Shown: positions 19,623 through 35,164, counted from the stretch's first letter. The stretch is DNA of 64,000 nt from Pseudomonas guangdongensis (GCF_900105885.1 NZ_LT629780.1:62001-126000), one strand, 5' to 3'. The notes: generated by a model not told the origin, from the letters alone. Numbers and translations: made by a program.

Positions 19623-20861
19623 TCAGAAGTTGCCCTGTACCCAGCGCTTGAGGCGCTCGAACATCGGCGGCTTGTTCTCTTCGACCGCACTGCCGGCAAA
19701 GGTTGCCCCATTCTGTTTTTTCAGCCCGTACAGCAGCAAGCCTACCCCCGTGGCGTAGACGGGGTTGCGCACCACGTCATCCAGACCACGGATCCCCTGC
19801 GGCACGCCCAGGCGTACCGGCATGTGGAAAATCTCCTCGGCCAGCTCGACCGCGCCCTCCATCTTCGCGGTACCGCCGGTCAGCACGATCCCCGCCGGGA
19901 TCAGATGATCGAAGCCGCTGCGCCGCAGCTCGCCCTGGACCAGATTGAACAGTTCCTCGTAACGCGGCTCGACCACCTCGGCCAGCGCCTGGCGCGACAG
20001 CTCGCGCGAGGGACGGTCGCCGACGCTCGGCACCTTGATGGTTTCGCTGGCCCCGGCCAGCTTGGCCAGCGCACAGGCGTAGCGGATCTTGATTTCCTCG
20101 GCGTACTGGGTCGGCGTACGCAGCGCCATGGCGATGTCGTTGGTCACCTGGTCGCCGGCGATCGGGATCACCGCAGTGTGGCGGATCGCACCTTCGGTGA
20201 AGATCGCGATGTCGGTGGTGCCGCCGCCGATGTCGACCAGGCACACGCCCAGCTCCTTCTCGTCGTCGTTGAGCACCGAGGCCGACGAGGCCAGCTGTTC
20301 GAGAATGATGTCGTCGACTTCCAGGTTGCAGCGCCGCACGCACTTCTCGATGTTCTGCGCCGCATTCACCGCGCAGGTGACCACATGCACCTTGGCCTCC
20401 AGGCGCACGCCGGACATGCCCAGCGGCTCGCGTACGCCGCCCTGGTTGTCGATCGCGTAGTCCTGGGCCAGGGTGTGCAGCACCCGCTGGTCGGCGGGAA
20501 TCGCCACCGCCTGGGCGGCATCCAGCACCCGCTCGATGTCCGCGGGGCTGACCTCGCGCTCGCGGATGGCGACGATGCCATGGGAGTTGAGGCTGCGGAT
20601 GTGGCTGCCGGCCACCCCGACGAACGCCGAGTGGATGCGGCAGCCGGCCATCTGCTGCGCCTCGTCGATGGCATGCTGGATGGCCTGCACGGTGGACTCG
20701 ATGTTGACCACCACCCCCTTCTTCAGGCCGCGGGACGGATGGGTACCGATCCCGACCACTTCCAGCTGACCGTCCGCCGCCACCTCGCCGACCAGCGCCA
20801 CCACCTTGGAGGTGCCGATATCCAGGCCAACGATCATCTTGCCGCTCTGCACGCTTGCCAT
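19623..20861 (-). CDS. ftsA: Divisome actin-like protein FtsA
   Basis: FtsA tethers FtsZ to the inner membrane and recruits later divisome proteins. The protein has 412 aa. The actin/Hsp70-type nucleotide motifs VGLDIGTSKVVALVGE (12-27) and VCLVDIGGGTTDIAIF are present. The C-terminal amphipathic membrane anchor is FERLKRWVQGNF. AGGAGA precedes the ATG. It lies between ftsQ and ftsZ, 21 bases after the ftsQ stop. Confidence 0.98.
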   Translation of the reverse strand: MASVQSGKMIVGLDIGTSKVVALVGEVAADGQLEVVGIGTHPSRGLKKGVVVNIESTVQAIQHAIDEAQQMAGCRIHSAFVGVAGSHIRSLNSHGIVAIREREVSPADIERVLDAAQAVAIPADQRVLHTLAQDYAIDNQGGVREPLGMSGVRLEAKVHVVTCAVNAAQNIEKCVRRCNLEVDDIILEQLASSASVLNDDEKELGVCLVDIGGGTTDIAIFTEGAIRHTAVIPIAGDQVTNDIAMALRTPTQYAEEIKIRYACALAKLAGASETIKVPSVGDRPSRELSRQALAEVVEPRYEELFNLVQGELRRSGFDHLIPAGIVLTGGTAKMEGAVELAEEIFHMPVRLGVPQGIRGLDDVVRNPVYATGVGLLLYGLKKQNGATFAGSAVEENKPPMFERLKRWVQGNF

Positions 20862-20882
20862 GATCCCAGTTCTCTCCTCAAT

Positions 20883-21740
20883 TCACTGCCCGGCCGCGGG
20901 AGTTGTCCCGCCGGCCGCTGCCGCGGGCGACTCGCGCCACGCCACGGCCAGGCCGTTGGGGTAGCGCAGGTCGACGCGCGCGATATTCGCTATGTGCTCT
21001 TTCAGGGCCGCATCGTAGACGCTGACGAAGCGGCGCATCTTGTCCACTACATGATCACGCCCGAGCAGCAGCTCGAAGCCCTGCCCGGTCGTGAGATACC
21101 AACTGCCGCGCTCGCGCATTTCCAGGCTCGCCACGGTGAAATCCAGCGGCCGCAGCAGCTGGCTGAACATCTGGTACTGCTGCATCACGCGCTGCTGGGC
21201 GCGCTGCGGCCCCCACAGCTTGGGCAGGTGCTCGTAACCGGCGACCTGCCCAGGCGCGAAGGCCTGGCCCTGGTTGTTGAGCAGCGCCTGATCGCCCCAG
21301 CGCGCCACCGGCAGCTGCTCGTCGAGATGGACGATCAACTGGTCCGGCCACACCTTGCGCACATGCGCCTCGGCGATCCACGGCATGGCTTCCAGCTCGC
21401 TGCGCATCGCCGCCAGGTCGACGCCGAAGAACGTGGTCTGGATCAGCGGAGCGATCCGCTGCTGCACCTCTGCGCGGCTGACGTAGTGCAGGTCGCCCTC
21501 CACGCTGACCCGCCCGATCGGCTGGTCGGCATAGGGCTTCAGGCGCCCGCCCAGCTCGAAGGCAGCGTACCCCAGCCCGGCCAGCAGCAGTGGCCAGAAC
21601 AGGCGCAGAAAACCGCTCAGCGACGGACGGGGCAGACGCTTGCGCAGAGGTTCGCGCACCACCAGCCGACTGGCACCGCGCGGGCTCGGCTTGCGCAGCC
21701 CTCCGGGAGTCGGGCGCTGGTGATGCAGCAGCAGGATCAT
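20883..21740 (-). CDS. ftsQ: Cell division protein FtsQ
   Basis: FtsQ is a bitopic inner-membrane protein that links FtsB/FtsL to the divisome. The protein has 285 aa. It begins with a basic, proline-rich cytoplasmic tail of about 45 residues. A single helix follows ([16 protein letters not shown], about 48-63). Next come the POTRA domain ([20 protein letters not shown]) and the beta domain. AAGGAG lies before the ATG at 21740; the ddlB stop lies 3 bases upstream. Confidence 0.96.
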   Translation of the reverse strand: MILLLHHQRPTPGGLRKPSPRGASRLVVREPLRKRLPRPSLSGFLRLFWPLLLAGLGYAAFELGGRLKPYADQPIGRVSVEGDLHYVSRAEVQQRIAPLIQTTFFGVDLAAMRSELEAMPWIAEAHVRKVWPDQLIVHLDEQLPVARWGDQALLNNQGQAFAPGQVAGYEHLPKLWGPQRAQQRVMQQYQMFSQLLRPLDFTVASLEMRERGSWYLTTGQGFELLLGRDHVVDKMRRFVSVYDAALKEHIANIARVDLRYPNGLAVAWRESPAAAAGGTTPAAGQ

Positions 21741-21743
21741 GAC

Positions 21744-24146
<2,403 letters not shown>

Positions 24147-24154
<8 letters not shown>

Positions 24155-25217
24155 GCGCCACCTCCAGGCAGATGTCGACCACCGCGCGGGTGGCCTCGGG
24201 CTTGGCCAGGCGACGCGCGATGGCGCCCATGGCTGCGAGTTTTTCGCTGTGCATCAGAACCTCGGTCAGCTGCGCGGCCAGCCCGGCCGCGTCGGTCGTG
24301 CGTTGCGGCAGCAGGACGGCGGCGCCGGCCCGGGCCAGGAATTCGGCATTGCGCGTCTGGTGATCGTCGATCGCATGGGGCAGCGGCACCAGCAGCGACG
24401 GCAGGCCGGCGGCGGCCAGCTCGCTGACGGTCAGCGCGCCGGCGCGACAGATCACCAGATCGGCGGCGCGGTAGGCGGCGGCCATGTCGGCGATGAACGG
24501 CAGCACCTCGGCCTCGATCCCGGCCTCGCGGTAGCGCGCGGCGGTGACCTCGGCATGCTGACGTCCGGCCTGGTGGCAGACCTGCGGACGCAGCTCGGCG
24601 GGCAGCAGCGCCAGCGCCGCCGGCAACAGCTTGTTCAGCGGCTCGGCGCCCAGGCTGCCGCCCAGCACCAGCAGACGCCGCGGCTCTGCCGGTGCGCTTG
24701 GATGCGCCGCCGGCGCGAACAGTTCCGCGCGCACCGGGTTGCCGGTGGTGCGGCGTTTGGCGGACGCGGCGAAGGTGTCCGGGAAGGCCTCGCAGATCCG
24801 CGCGGCGAACGGCGCCAGGGCGCGGTTGGCGGTGCCGGCCACGGCATTCTGCTCGTGGATCACCAGCGGGATGCCGGCCAGCCGCGCCGCCCAGCCGCCG
24901 GGGCCGGTGACGAAGCCGCCCATGCCCAGCACGCACACCGGCTCGATCTCGCGCAGCACGCGGCGCGCCTGCCAGAGCGCCCTGGCCAGGCGGAACGGCG
25001 CCTTGAGCAGCGACAGCAGGCCCTTGCCGCGCAGGCCGCTCATCTCGATGCGGTGCAGCGGCAGGCCGGCCTGGGGCACCAGCTCGTTCTCGATGCCACG
25101 CGGGGTGCCCAGCCAGTGGACGGTATAGCCACGGGACTGGAACTCGCGGGCGCAGGCCAGCGCCGGAAACACATGGCCGCCGGTTCCCCCGGCCATGATC
25201 AGGACGTTAGCGGCCAT
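24147..25217 (-). CDS. murG: UDP-N-acetylglucosamine--lipid I transferase MurG
   Basis: This peripheral membrane GT28 glycosyltransferase converts lipid I to lipid II. The protein has 356 aa. The N-terminal glycine loop [14 protein letters not shown], the second G-loop [17 protein letters not shown] and the donor-site motif [14 protein letters not shown] are present. The ATG at 25217 is chosen because the product then begins [11 protein letters not shown] as in homologues. It lies 11 bases inside the end of ftsW. Confidence 0.97.
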
Positions 25218-26421
25218 GACGCGGCTCCTCTTCGGCAAAATCCGCTTCGGTGAATTCGATCTCGGCGTTGCCGAGCTGGTTGCGCCGCTCCCAGTCGATG
25301 CGCAGCAGCAGGGCCAGGCTGACGCAGCAGATCACCAGCGAGCTGCCGCCATAACTGAGGAACGGCAGGGTCAGCCCCTTGGTGGGCAGCAGGCCGACGT
25401 TCACGCCGATGTTGATCAGGAACTGGCCGACCCAGAGGATCGCCAGGCCGTAGGCCACGTAGGCGGCGAAGAACTGCTGCTCGCGCTCGGCGCGCAGGCC
25501 GATGTACAGGGCGCGCAGGGTGACCAGCACGAACAGGCCGACGGTGAGCAGCGCGCCGATCATGCCCAGCTCCTCGGCGAGCACCGCGAAGACGAAGTCG
25601 GTATGCGCCTCGGGCAGGTAGAACTGCTTCTGCACGCTGTTGCCCAGGCCCACGCCCAGCCACTCGCCGCGGCCGAAGGCGATCAGCGCCTGGCTGAGCT
25701 GGTAGCCGGCGCCGAACTGGTCGGCCCAGGGGTCGATGAAGTTGGTCAGGCGCTTGAGGCGATAGGTCTGGCTGGTCATCACCACCACGCCGACCAGCAC
25801 CACGGCGGCCACCATGGGCAGGAAGCGCACCAGGCTCACCCCGCCGAGGAACAGCATGCTGATCCCGGCGCCGACCAGCACCACGGTGGCGCCGAAGTCC
25901 GGCTCGGCGAGCAGCAGCGGCGCCATGATGCCCAGCACGATCAGCGGCATGAACAGGCCCTTCCAGCTGCTGCGCACCTGCGCCTGACGGCGCACCAGGT
26001 AGCTGCCGAGGTAAATCACCGCGAACAGCTTGGCCAGCTCGGAGGGCTGCACGTTGAAGATGCCGAAGCCGATCCAGCGCCGCGCGCCGTTGACCTCGCG
26101 GCCGATGCCCGGAATCAGCACCAGCACCAGCAGGGCGATGGCGGCGAGCAGCAGCTTACCGCTGTGCTTCTGCCAGCTGGCCAGCGGCACCAGCAGGATC
26201 GCCCCGCCGATGGCGAAGCCGATGGCCAGGTAGACCAGATGGCGGATCGTGTAATACAGCGAGTTGCCCGACTGCGCCGCCGCCACCTCGGAGGACGCCG
26301 AGGTCACCATCACGAAACCGAGGCCGAGCAGCGCAAGACAACCCGCCAGCAGCGGGAAGTCCAGGTCGACGCCGCGGCGACTGTGCAGCGGGGATGGCGA
26401 AAGACGCAGGGGCAGGCGCAT
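25207..26421 (-). CDS. ftsW: Septal peptidoglycan polymerase FtsW (SEDS family)
   Basis: FtsW is a ten-helix inner-membrane glycosyltransferase that polymerises lipid II with FtsI at the septum. The protein has 404 aa. SEDS landmarks are GARRWIGFGIFNVQPSELAKL, LLAEPDFGATVVL, YLPEAHTDFVFAVLAEELG (containing the catalytic Asp) and LTLPFLSYGGSSL. The ATG at 26421 shares one base with the murD stop (TGATG). The N-terminal 20 residues are basic and cytoplasmic. Confidence 0.97.
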   Translation of the reverse strand: MRLPLRLSPSPLHSRRGVDLDFPLLAGCLALLGLGFVMVTSASSEVAAAQSGNSLYYTIRHLVYLAIGFAIGGAILLVPLASWQKHSGKLLLAAIALLVLVLIPGIGREVNGARRWIGFGIFNVQPSELAKLFAVIYLGSYLVRRQAQVRSSWKGLFMPLIVLGIMAPLLLAEPDFGATVVLVGAGISMLFLGGVSLVRFLPMVAAVVLVGVVVMTSQTYRLKRLTNFIDPWADQFGAGYQLSQALIAFGRGEWLGVGLGNSVQKQFYLPEAHTDFVFAVLAEELGMIGALLTVGLFVLVTLRALYIGLRAEREQQFFAAYVAYGLAILWVGQFLINIGVNVGLLPTKGLTLPFLSYGGSSLVICCVSLALLLRIDWERRNQLGNAEIEFTEADFAEEEPRHGR

Positions 26422-27782
26422 CAGGGCAGTTCCTCGACCGCGTTGGCGAAGCGCCGGCCGCGCTGCTCGAAGTTCTTGAACATGTCCAGGCTGGCGCAGG
26501 CCGGCGAGAGCAGCACCACATCGCCGGCCTGGGCCAGCTCGGCGCAGCGGCGCACCGCGTCCTCCAGACTGTCGACCCGCGTCAGCGGCACCACCGGCTG
26601 ACCGTCGTCGCCCTGCAGCGCAGCGGCGATCAGCCCGGCATCGCGTCCGAGCAGCACCACGGCGCGGCAGTAGCGCGCCACGCTGGCGCGCAGCGGCGCG
26701 AAGTCGGCGCCCTTGCCGTCGCCGCCGGCGATCAGCAGCAGCCTGCCGTCGATCTCCACGCCCAGACCGTCGATGGCCGCCAGGGCGGCGCCGACGTTGG
26801 TGGCCTTGGAGTCGTCGTACCAGGTCACGCCGCGGCGCTCGCGCACCCACTGGCAGCGGTGCGGCAGGCCGGTAAAGTCGTGCAGCACTTCGAGCATCGG
26901 CGCCACCGGCAGGCCGACGGCATGGCCGAGAGCCAGCGCGGCGAGGGCATTGGCCTGATTGTGCGCGCCCCGGACCTTCAGTTCGCGCACCGACATCAGC
27001 TTGGCGAACTGGAAAGCGAGGAACTTCTCGCCGTTGTCCTCGATGAGACCGAACGAGCGGAAGTCCGGCTTGTCCAGTCCGAAGCTCCAGCACGGCACCT
27101 GATCGGCGATCAGCGGGCGCGACAGCGGGTCCTGGCGATTGACCACCACCTGGCGGGCGCCGCGGAAGATCCGGTGCTTGGCCAGATGGTAGGCCTCGAT
27201 GCCGTCGTAGCGGTCCATGTGGTCGTCGCTGACGTTCAGGCAGGTGGCCACCTCGGCGTTCAGCCGCTCGGTGGTCTCCAGCTGGAAGCTGGACAGCTCC
27301 AGCACATACAGCTCCACGTCGTCGCGCAGCAGATCCAGCGCCGGGGTGCCGAGATTGCCGCCGACCGCGACCTTGCGCCCGGCAGCGGCGGCCATGGCGC
27401 CGACCAGGGTGGTCACGGTGCTCTTGGCGTTGGAGCCGGTGATGGCGACGATCGGCGCCTTGGCGTGGCGGGCGAACAGGTCGATGTCGCCGGACAGCTT
27501 CACCCCGCGCGCGGCAGCCGCCTGCAGCGCCGGGGTGGCCAGCGCCAGGCCGGGGCTGACGTACAGCTCGCTGGCACGGCAGAGGAAGTCGACATCCAGC
27601 GCGCCGCAGCGCACCTCGACCTGCGGGAAGTCCTCGCGCAGGCTGGCCAGTTCGGGCGGGTTGTCGCGGGTGTCGACCACCGCGAAGGGCAGCCCCTGGC
27701 GGGCCAGGAAACGCACCAGCGACATGCCGCTCTTGCCGAGGCCGACGACGATGCGGAACTGGTCGGAAGCGATCAGGCTCAT
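26421..27782 (-). CDS. murD: UDP-N-acetylmuramoyl-L-alanine--D-glutamate ligase
   Basis: MurD adds D-glutamate. The protein has 453 aa. The N-terminal dinucleotide-like fold is VVGLGKSGMSLVRFLA. The ATP loop reads GSNAKSTVTTL rather than the more common GTNGKST. The carbamylated-lysine region and GDGKGADFAPL are also visible. The ribosome site GAGGTAAG lies within the end of mraY, 6 bases upstream of this gene. One base overlaps ftsW. Confidence 0.97.
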   Translation of the reverse strand: MSLIASDQFRIVVGLGKSGMSLVRFLARQGLPFAVVDTRDNPPELASLREDFPQVEVRCGALDVDFLCRASELYVSPGLALATPALQAAAARGVKLSGDIDLFARHAKAPIVAITGSNAKSTVTTLVGAMAAAAGRKVAVGGNLGTPALDLLRDDVELYVLELSSFQLETTERLNAEVATCLNVSDDHMDRYDGIEAYHLAKHRIFRGARQVVVNRQDPLSRPLIADQVPCWSFGLDKPDFRSFGLIEDNGEKFLAFQFAKLMSVRELKVRGAHNQANALAALALGHAVGLPVAPMLEVLHDFTGLPHRCQWVRERRGVTWYDDSKATNVGAALAAIDGLGVEIDGRLLLIAGGDGKGADFAPLRASVARYCRAVVLLGRDAGLIAAALQGDDGQPVVPLTRVDSLEDAVRRCAELAQAGDVVLLSPACASLDMFKNFEQRGRRFANAVEELP

Positions 27783-27788
27783 GTGTGC

Positions 27789-28871
27789 TTACCTCAGCTT
27801 GAGGGTGGCCAGGCCGACCAGCACCAGCACCACGGTGATGATCCAGAAACGCACGATCACCCGCGGCTCGGGCCAGCCCTTGAGTTCGAAGTGGTGGTGG
27901 ATCGGCGCCATGCGGAACACCCGCTTGCCGGTCAGCTTGAAGGAAGCGACCTGGATCATCACCGACAGGGTTTCCATGACGAACACCCCGCCCATGATGA
28001 ACAGCACCACTTCCTGGCGGACGATCACCGCGATGGTGCCCAGCGCCGCGCCCAGGGCCAGGGCACCGACGTCGCCCATGAACACCTGCGCCGGATAGGT
28101 GTTGAACCACAGGAAACCCAGGCCCGCGCCGATCAGCGCGCCGCAGAACACGATCAGCTCGCCGGCCCCCGGCACGTAGGGGATCAGCAGGTACTCGGCG
28201 AAGTTGGCGTTGCCCGACAGGTAGCAGAAGATCCCCAGGCCGCCGCCGACCATCACCGTGGGCATGATCGCCAGGCCGTCGAGGCCGTCGGTGAGGTTCA
28301 CCGCGTTGCTCGAACCGACGATCACGAAGTAGGTCAGGACGACGAAAAAGATCCCCAGCGGGATCTCGATGTTCTTCAGCAGCGGCAGGATGAAGGTGGT
28401 TTCCACCGGGGTCTGCGCGGTCGTATAAAGGAAGAGCGCAGCGCCAAGGCCGAACACCGATTGCCAGAAGTACTTCCAGCGACTCGGCAGGCCGCGGGAG
28501 TTCTTCTCGATCACCTTGCGGTAGTCGTCGACCCAGCCGATGGCGCCGAACAGCAGGGTCACCGCCAGCACCACCCAGACGTAGCGGTTGGACAGGTCGG
28601 CCCACAGCAGGGTGCTGATGGCGATGGCCGAGAGGATCAGCGCACCGCCCATGGTCGGCGTGCCCTTCTTCGACAGGTGCGACTGCGGGCCGTCGTCGCG
28701 CACGGACTGGCCGATCTGCCGGCTGCGCAGGGTGCGGATCATCCACGGCCCCAGCCACAGCGACAGTACCAGGGCGGTGAGCACGCCGAGAATGCCGCGC
28801 AGGGTCAGGTATTGAAAGACCGCGAAGCCCTTGTGGAACTGCTGCAGATACTCGGCCAACAGCAAAAGCAT
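27789..28871 (-). CDS. mraY: Phospho-N-acetylmuramoyl-pentapeptide transferase
   Basis: MraY transfers phospho-MurNAc-pentapeptide to undecaprenyl phosphate, making lipid I. The 360-aa protein has ten predicted helices. Conserved cytoplasmic segments are [17 protein letters not shown], the Asp-rich WVDDYRKV and [13 protein letters not shown], and the [11 protein letters not shown] region near the C-terminus. The ATG follows the murF TAA with no gap; GGAGAAC, ending 7 bases upstream, serves as ribosome site. Confidence 0.98.
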   Translation of the reverse strand: MLLLLAEYLQQFHKGFAVFQYLTLRGILGVLTALVLSLWLGPWMIRTLRSRQIGQSVRDDGPQSHLSKKGTPTMGGALILSAIAISTLLWADLSNRYVWVVLAVTLLFGAIGWVDDYRKVIEKNSRGLPSRWKYFWQSVFGLGAALFLYTTAQTPVETTFILPLLKNIEIPLGIFFVVLTYFVIVGSSNAVNLTDGLDGLAIMPTVMVGGGLGIFCYLSGNANFAEYLLIPYVPGAGELIVFCGALIGAGLGFLWFNTYPAQVFMGDVGALALGAALGTIAVIVRQEVVLFIMGGVFVMETLSVMIQVASFKLTGKRVFRMAPIHHHFELKGWPEPRVIVRFWIITVVLVLVGLATLKLR

Positions 28872-30245
28872 TTAGTGTTCTCCCGCACGGGCACAGAGCG
28901 CCGCGACGACCTTGTCCATCGCCGCGCTGCGCGATCCCTTGATCAGTAAGGTGGTTTCCGGAGAGCGTTCGGCAGCCAGCGCGGCGATCAGTTCAGCCTG
29001 GCCGGCGAAATGTCGCGCGCCCGGGCCGAACGCCTCGACCGCGTGGCGCATCAGCGGGCCGACCGCATACAGCGCGGCCACCTTGTCGCGGGCGTACTCG
29101 CCCACCTCGCGGTGCCCCTGCGCGGCCCATTCGCCCAATTCGCCCATGTCGCCGAGCACCAGAACGGTGCGTCCGGAAAAGCCGGCGAGTATATCAACCG
29201 CCGCACACATTGACGCGGGGTTGGCGTTGTAACTGTCGTCGATGAGGCGCATGCCAGAGGGGTCGAGCTGCGCCACGCCGCGCCCCGGCACCGGCTGCAG
29301 GCTGTGCAGGCCGGCGACGATGGCCGCCAGCGGCACACCGAGAGCATGGGCGGCGGCGGCGGCGGCCAGGGCGTTGGCGACGTTGTGACGCCCCAGCAGG
29401 TTGAGCTGGATGCGTGCCGTGCCGGCTGCACCGGTCAGGGTGAAGCCGATGCACCCGCGTGCATCGCCGCACAGGTCGCTCGCACCGATATCGGCCGCGG
29501 CCTCAAGGGCGAAGCTCAGCACCCGGCGCCCGGCGGCGCGCTTCACCCAGATGGCGAAGGCCGCATCGTCGGCATTGAGGATCGCCACGCCGTCGGCCGC
29601 CAGGCCTTCGAGAATCTCGCCCTTGGCCTCGACGATCTTTTCCGGACCGCCGAACTCGCCGACGTGGGCGCTGCCGGCATTGGTGATGATCGCCACCTGC
29701 GGACGGGTCAGGCCGACCGTATAGGCGATCTCGCCGACATGGTTGGCGCCCAGCTCGATCACCGCGCTGCGGTGCTGCGGGGCCAACTCGAGCAGGGTCA
29801 GCGGCGCGCCCAGATCGTTGTTGAGGTTGCCACGGGTGGCCAGCACCGCCGCGGCGTCGCCATGGGCGGCGCGCAGGATGGCGGCGAGCATTTCCTTGAC
29901 CGAGGTCTTGCCGCTGGAACCGGTCACCGCCGCGACCTGGCCGGCGAACGCGGCGCGATTCAGCGCGCCGAGGCGTCCCAGCGCCAGGCGGGTGTCGGCG
30001 ACCTGCAGCTGCGGCAGTTCGAGGTCCGGCTGCGCGCGCTCGACCAGCGCGCAGGAGGCGCCACGCGCCGCCACTTCGGCGAGAAAGTCGTGGCCGTCGA
30101 AACGCTCGCCCGGCAGAGCGACGAACAACTGGCCGGCGGCGACGCTGCGGCTGTCGATGCTCACCCCGCTGAAGAAGGCGTCGGCCTCCACCAAGCGGCC
30201 GTCCAGCGCCGCACAGACGCGACTCAGGGTCCAGGTCTCAAGCAT
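28872..30245 (-). CDS. murF: UDP-MurNAc-tripeptide--D-alanyl-D-alanine ligase
   Basis: MurF adds D-Ala-D-Ala to the UDP-MurNAc-tripeptide. The protein has 457 aa. The ATP loop is AVTGSSGKTSVKEMLAAIL. ELGANHVGEIAYTVGL and the C-terminal DDSYNANPASMCAAVD are typical. The ATG at 30245 lies 8 bases inside the murE end; the longer upstream frame is just murE in another phase. Confidence 0.97.
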   Translation of the reverse strand: MLETWTLSRVCAALDGRLVEADAFFSGVSIDSRSVAAGQLFVALPGERFDGHDFLAEVAARGASCALVERAQPDLELPQLQVADTRLALGRLGALNRAAFAGQVAAVTGSSGKTSVKEMLAAILRAAHGDAAAVLATRGNLNNDLGAPLTLLELAPQHRSAVIELGANHVGEIAYTVGLTRPQVAIITNAGSAHVGEFGGPEKIVEAKGEILEGLAADGVAILNADDAAFAIWVKRAAGRRVLSFALEAAADIGASDLCGDARGCIGFTLTGAAGTARIQLNLLGRHNVANALAAAAAAHALGVPLAAIVAGLHSLQPVPGRGVAQLDPSGMRLIDDSYNANPASMCAAVDILAGFSGRTVLVLGDMGELGEWAAQGHREVGEYARDKVAALYAVGPLMRHAVEAFGPGARHFAGQAELIAALAAERSPETTLLIKGSRSAAMDKVVAALCARAGEH

Positions 30246-31703
30246 CGGGCACCTCGCGGGCAGCCAGCGCGCGCGCGGCCTGTTCGATATCGGAGAAGGG
30301 CTGGCGCACCCCGGCGATTTCCTGGTAGTCCTCGTGGCCCTTGCCGGCCAGCAGGACCACATCCTCGGGGGCCGCCGCGGCGATCAGCGCCCGGATCGCC
30401 GCGGCGCGACCGGGCATGAAGGTCACTGCGGCGGGATTGGCAAAACCGGCGCGGATGTCGGCGAGTATCCGCTCGGCCGGCTCGCCGCGCGGGTTGTCGT
30501 CGGTCACCCAGACGGCATCGGCGCGCGACTCGGCGACCGCGGCCATCAGCGGACGCTTGCCGCGGTCGCGTTCGCCGCCACAGCCGAACAGGCACAGCAG
30601 ACGGCCGCGCGCATGCGGACGCAGGGCGTCGAGAACCTTTTCCAGGGCGTCGGGGGTATGCGCGTAGTCGACCACCACCAGAGGCTGCGTGCCACCGCCG
30701 AGGCGCTGCATGCGCCCGGCCGGGCCCTGCAGCTGCGGCAGCACGCGGAGAATCTCGTCGAGCGGATGACCGAGGCCCATCAGCGCGCCGACCACCGCCA
30801 GCAGGTTGCTGAGGTTGAAGCGGCCGAGCAGCGGGCTGACCAGCAGGCCGTCGCCCTGGGCGGTGACCAGCCGGGCGCGCACGCCGTCCTCGCCGAACTC
30901 GGCCTCGGCGCAGTACAGGGTCGCAGCCGGGTCGTCCAGGCTGTAGCCTATCAGCCGCGAAGGCGCCTCGCGGGCGGCCAGTTCGCGGCCGAACGGATCG
31001 TCGAGGTTGATCACCCGACAGCACAGCCCCGGCCAGGCGAACAGCCGCGCCTTGGCCTCGCCGTAGGCGGCCATGTCGCCGTGGTAGTCGAGGTGATCGC
31101 GGGACAGGTTGGTGAACACCGCCACGTCGAAGTCCAGCGCCTCGACCCGACCCTGGTCGAGGCCATGGGAGGAAACCTCCATGGCCACCGCGCGGGCGCC
31201 GGCCTGCTTGAGGCGCGCCAGCTCGGCCTGCACGGCGAGCGGATCGGGGGTGGTGTGGCGACCGCATTGCAGGTCGTCGTAGAAGCCGATTCCCAGAGTA
31301 CCGATCAGCCCGCAGCGGGTGCCGAGCAGATCGAGGGCCTGGGCGACGAGCTGGCTGACGCTGGTCTTGCCGTTGGTGCCGGTCACACCGACCAGTTCCA
31401 GGCTGCGGCTCGGATCGCCGTAGAAGCGCCCGGCAATCGCCGACAACTGCGCCTGGAGGCCCTTGACCGGCACCAGCACGGTCGCCGCCGCCTCGGCCAG
31501 CGGCGGCGCACCCTCGGCCTCGTAGGCCACCGCCGCCGCCTCGCGGGCGATGGCGTCGGCGATGTAGGCGCGTCCGTCGCTGCGGGTTCCGGGCACGGCG
31601 AGGAACAGGTCGCCCGGACGCAGCGCGCGGCTGTCCAGGGTCAGTTCGCGGATCAGCGCGTCGCGACGCGCCTGGGGAAACATCTTCAGCAGACTCATCG
31701 GCA

Positions 31704-31704
<1 letters not shown>
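30238..31704 (-). CDS. murE: UDP-MurNAc-L-Ala-D-Glu--meso-diaminopimelate ligase
   Basis: MurE adds the third stem residue. The protein has 488 aa. The ATP loop VTGTNGKTSVSQLVAQAL and the motif DDNPRGEPAE are present. The DNPR signature marks meso-diaminopimelate as substrate, as expected in a Gram-negative. The ATG at 31704 gives MPMSLL as in P. aeruginosa. It shares one base with the ftsI stop and overlaps murF by 8 bases. Confidence 0.97.
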
Positions 31705-33717
<2,013 letters not shown>

Positions 33718-33721
<4 letters not shown>

Positions 33722-34662
33722 CGCAGCTTCTCCGCCACGCGCATCACTGCGCTGCGCGCGCGCGGGTTGGCCTTGAGTTCGTCGGCCGCGGCGTACTGCG
33801 GCTTGCCGAGCAGCTTCAGGCGCGGCTCGAACTTCGCCACCTGCACCGGCAGATGGCGCGGCAGATTGTCCGCCTCGCCCTTCACCTGGCGACGCATGAA
33901 CTGCTTGACGATCCGATCCTCCAGCGAGTGGAAGCTGATTACCACCAGCCGGCCGCCGACCGCCAGTGCTTCCAGCGCGGCATCCAGCCCGCGCTCGAGA
34001 TCGCCCAGCTCGTTGTTGATATGGATGCGCAGCCCCTGGAAGGCACGGGTGGCCGGATTCTTGCCCTTTTCCCAGGCCGGATTGGCAGCGGCGATCACCT
34101 CGGCCAGATCGGCGGTACGGGTGAACGGCTGCTCGGCGCGGCGCTGCACGATGGCCCGCGCCATGCGCCGCGAAAAACGCTCCTCGCCGTATTCGTAGAA
34201 CACCCGGGCGATCTCTTCCTCGGCGGCAGTGGCGATCCATTCGGCGGCGCCGATCCCGGCAGCGGGGTTCATGCGCATGTCCAGCGGACCGTCGTTCATG
34301 AAGCTGAAGCCGCGCTCGGGATCGTCCAGCTGCGGCGACGACACGCCGAGATCCAGCAGGATGCCGTCGACCCGACCGTTCAGGCCGCGCGCCGCCAACT
34401 CCTCGCCCAGCTCGGCGAAGCTGCGCTGGACGATCTGGAAGCGGGCGTCCTCGGCCGCCAGCGCCAGGCCGCTGGCGATCGCCAGCGGGTCCTTGTCGAA
34501 GCCCAGCAGGCGCCCCGACTCGCCCAGCGCGCGCAGCACCTCGCGGCTGTGGCCGCCACGACCGAAGGTGCCATCCAGATAACAGCCATCGGGGCGTACG
34601 GCGAGGGCCGCGACAGCCTCGTGCAGCAGGACGGTGACATGGCTGAAGTTTGCTGCATTCAT
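33718..34662 (-). CDS. rsmH: 16S rRNA (cytosine1402-N4)-methyltransferase RsmH
   Basis: RsmH (MraW) methylates C1402 of 16S rRNA with SAM. The protein has 314 aa. Motifs are [10 protein letters not shown], the SAM loop [36 protein letters not shown] and [16 protein letters not shown]. It starts 3 bases after mraZ and overlaps ftsL by four bases. RsmI, whose gene lies at 35.8-36.7 kb, methylates the ribose of the same nucleotide. Confidence 0.97.
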
Positions 34663-34665
34663 AGG

Positions 34666-35121
34666 TCAAAGAATCAGGTCGAGTAAGTCGTCCGGCAATG
34701 CGCCGGGTTCTTGGAGGCGCTGGAGGTCTTCGGCGCAGCGGGCGTCCCAGGCGGCCTCGTCCCACAACTGGAACTTGTTGAGCTGGCCAACCAGCGCTGC
34801 ACGCTTGTCCAGTGCGGCCTGGCTGCGTAATCGCGGCGGGAGCAGGACGCGACCGGCGCCGTCCAGCTCCAGATCGACCGCATGACCGATCAGCAGGCGC
34901 TGCAGGCGACGGGTTTCCTCACGCAGGGAAGGAAGGGCGCGCAAACGATCCTCGATCAGGCTCCACTCGGCGAGCGGGTAGATGCACAGGCAGGGGTCGG
35001 TCACATCCAGGGTGACCACTAGCCGACCATTCGATGACGCCAAAATCTCGTCGCGATACCGGACCGGCATCGCAAGGCGACCCTTGGCGTCAAGAGTTAC
35101 GATATTGGCCCCACGAAACAC
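34666..35121 (-). CDS. mraZ: Transcriptional repressor MraZ of the dcw cluster
   Basis: MraZ is a ring-forming AbrB-fold DNA-binding protein that represses its own operon. The protein has 151 aa with two swapped-hairpin repeats, each with a DxxGR core: [16 protein letters not shown] and [16 protein letters not shown]. Two GTG codons lie in tandem at 35124 and 35121. The second gives the family start MFRGAN, the first adds one residue; the GGGGG upstream could serve either. Its binding repeats lie 43-68 bases upstream of this start. Confidence 0.94.
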   Translation of the reverse strand: MFRGANIVTLDAKGRLAMPVRYRDEILASSNGRLVVTLDVTDPCLCIYPLAEWSLIEDRLRALPSLREETRRLQRLLIGHAVDLELDGAGRVLLPPRLRSQAALDKRAALVGQLNKFQLWDEAAWDARCAEDLQRLQEPGALPDDLLDLIL

Positions 35122-35164
35122 CACTGCGCGCCCCCGGAATGGTCAATCTGACCTGGCGGTAATA

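Noticed and set aside
25207..28758. 1,183-codon minus-strand frame suggesting a giant fusion
   Set aside because: The ftsW frame happens to stay open through murD and mraY. FtsW starts at the ATG at 26421, and murD and mraY lie in other frames.
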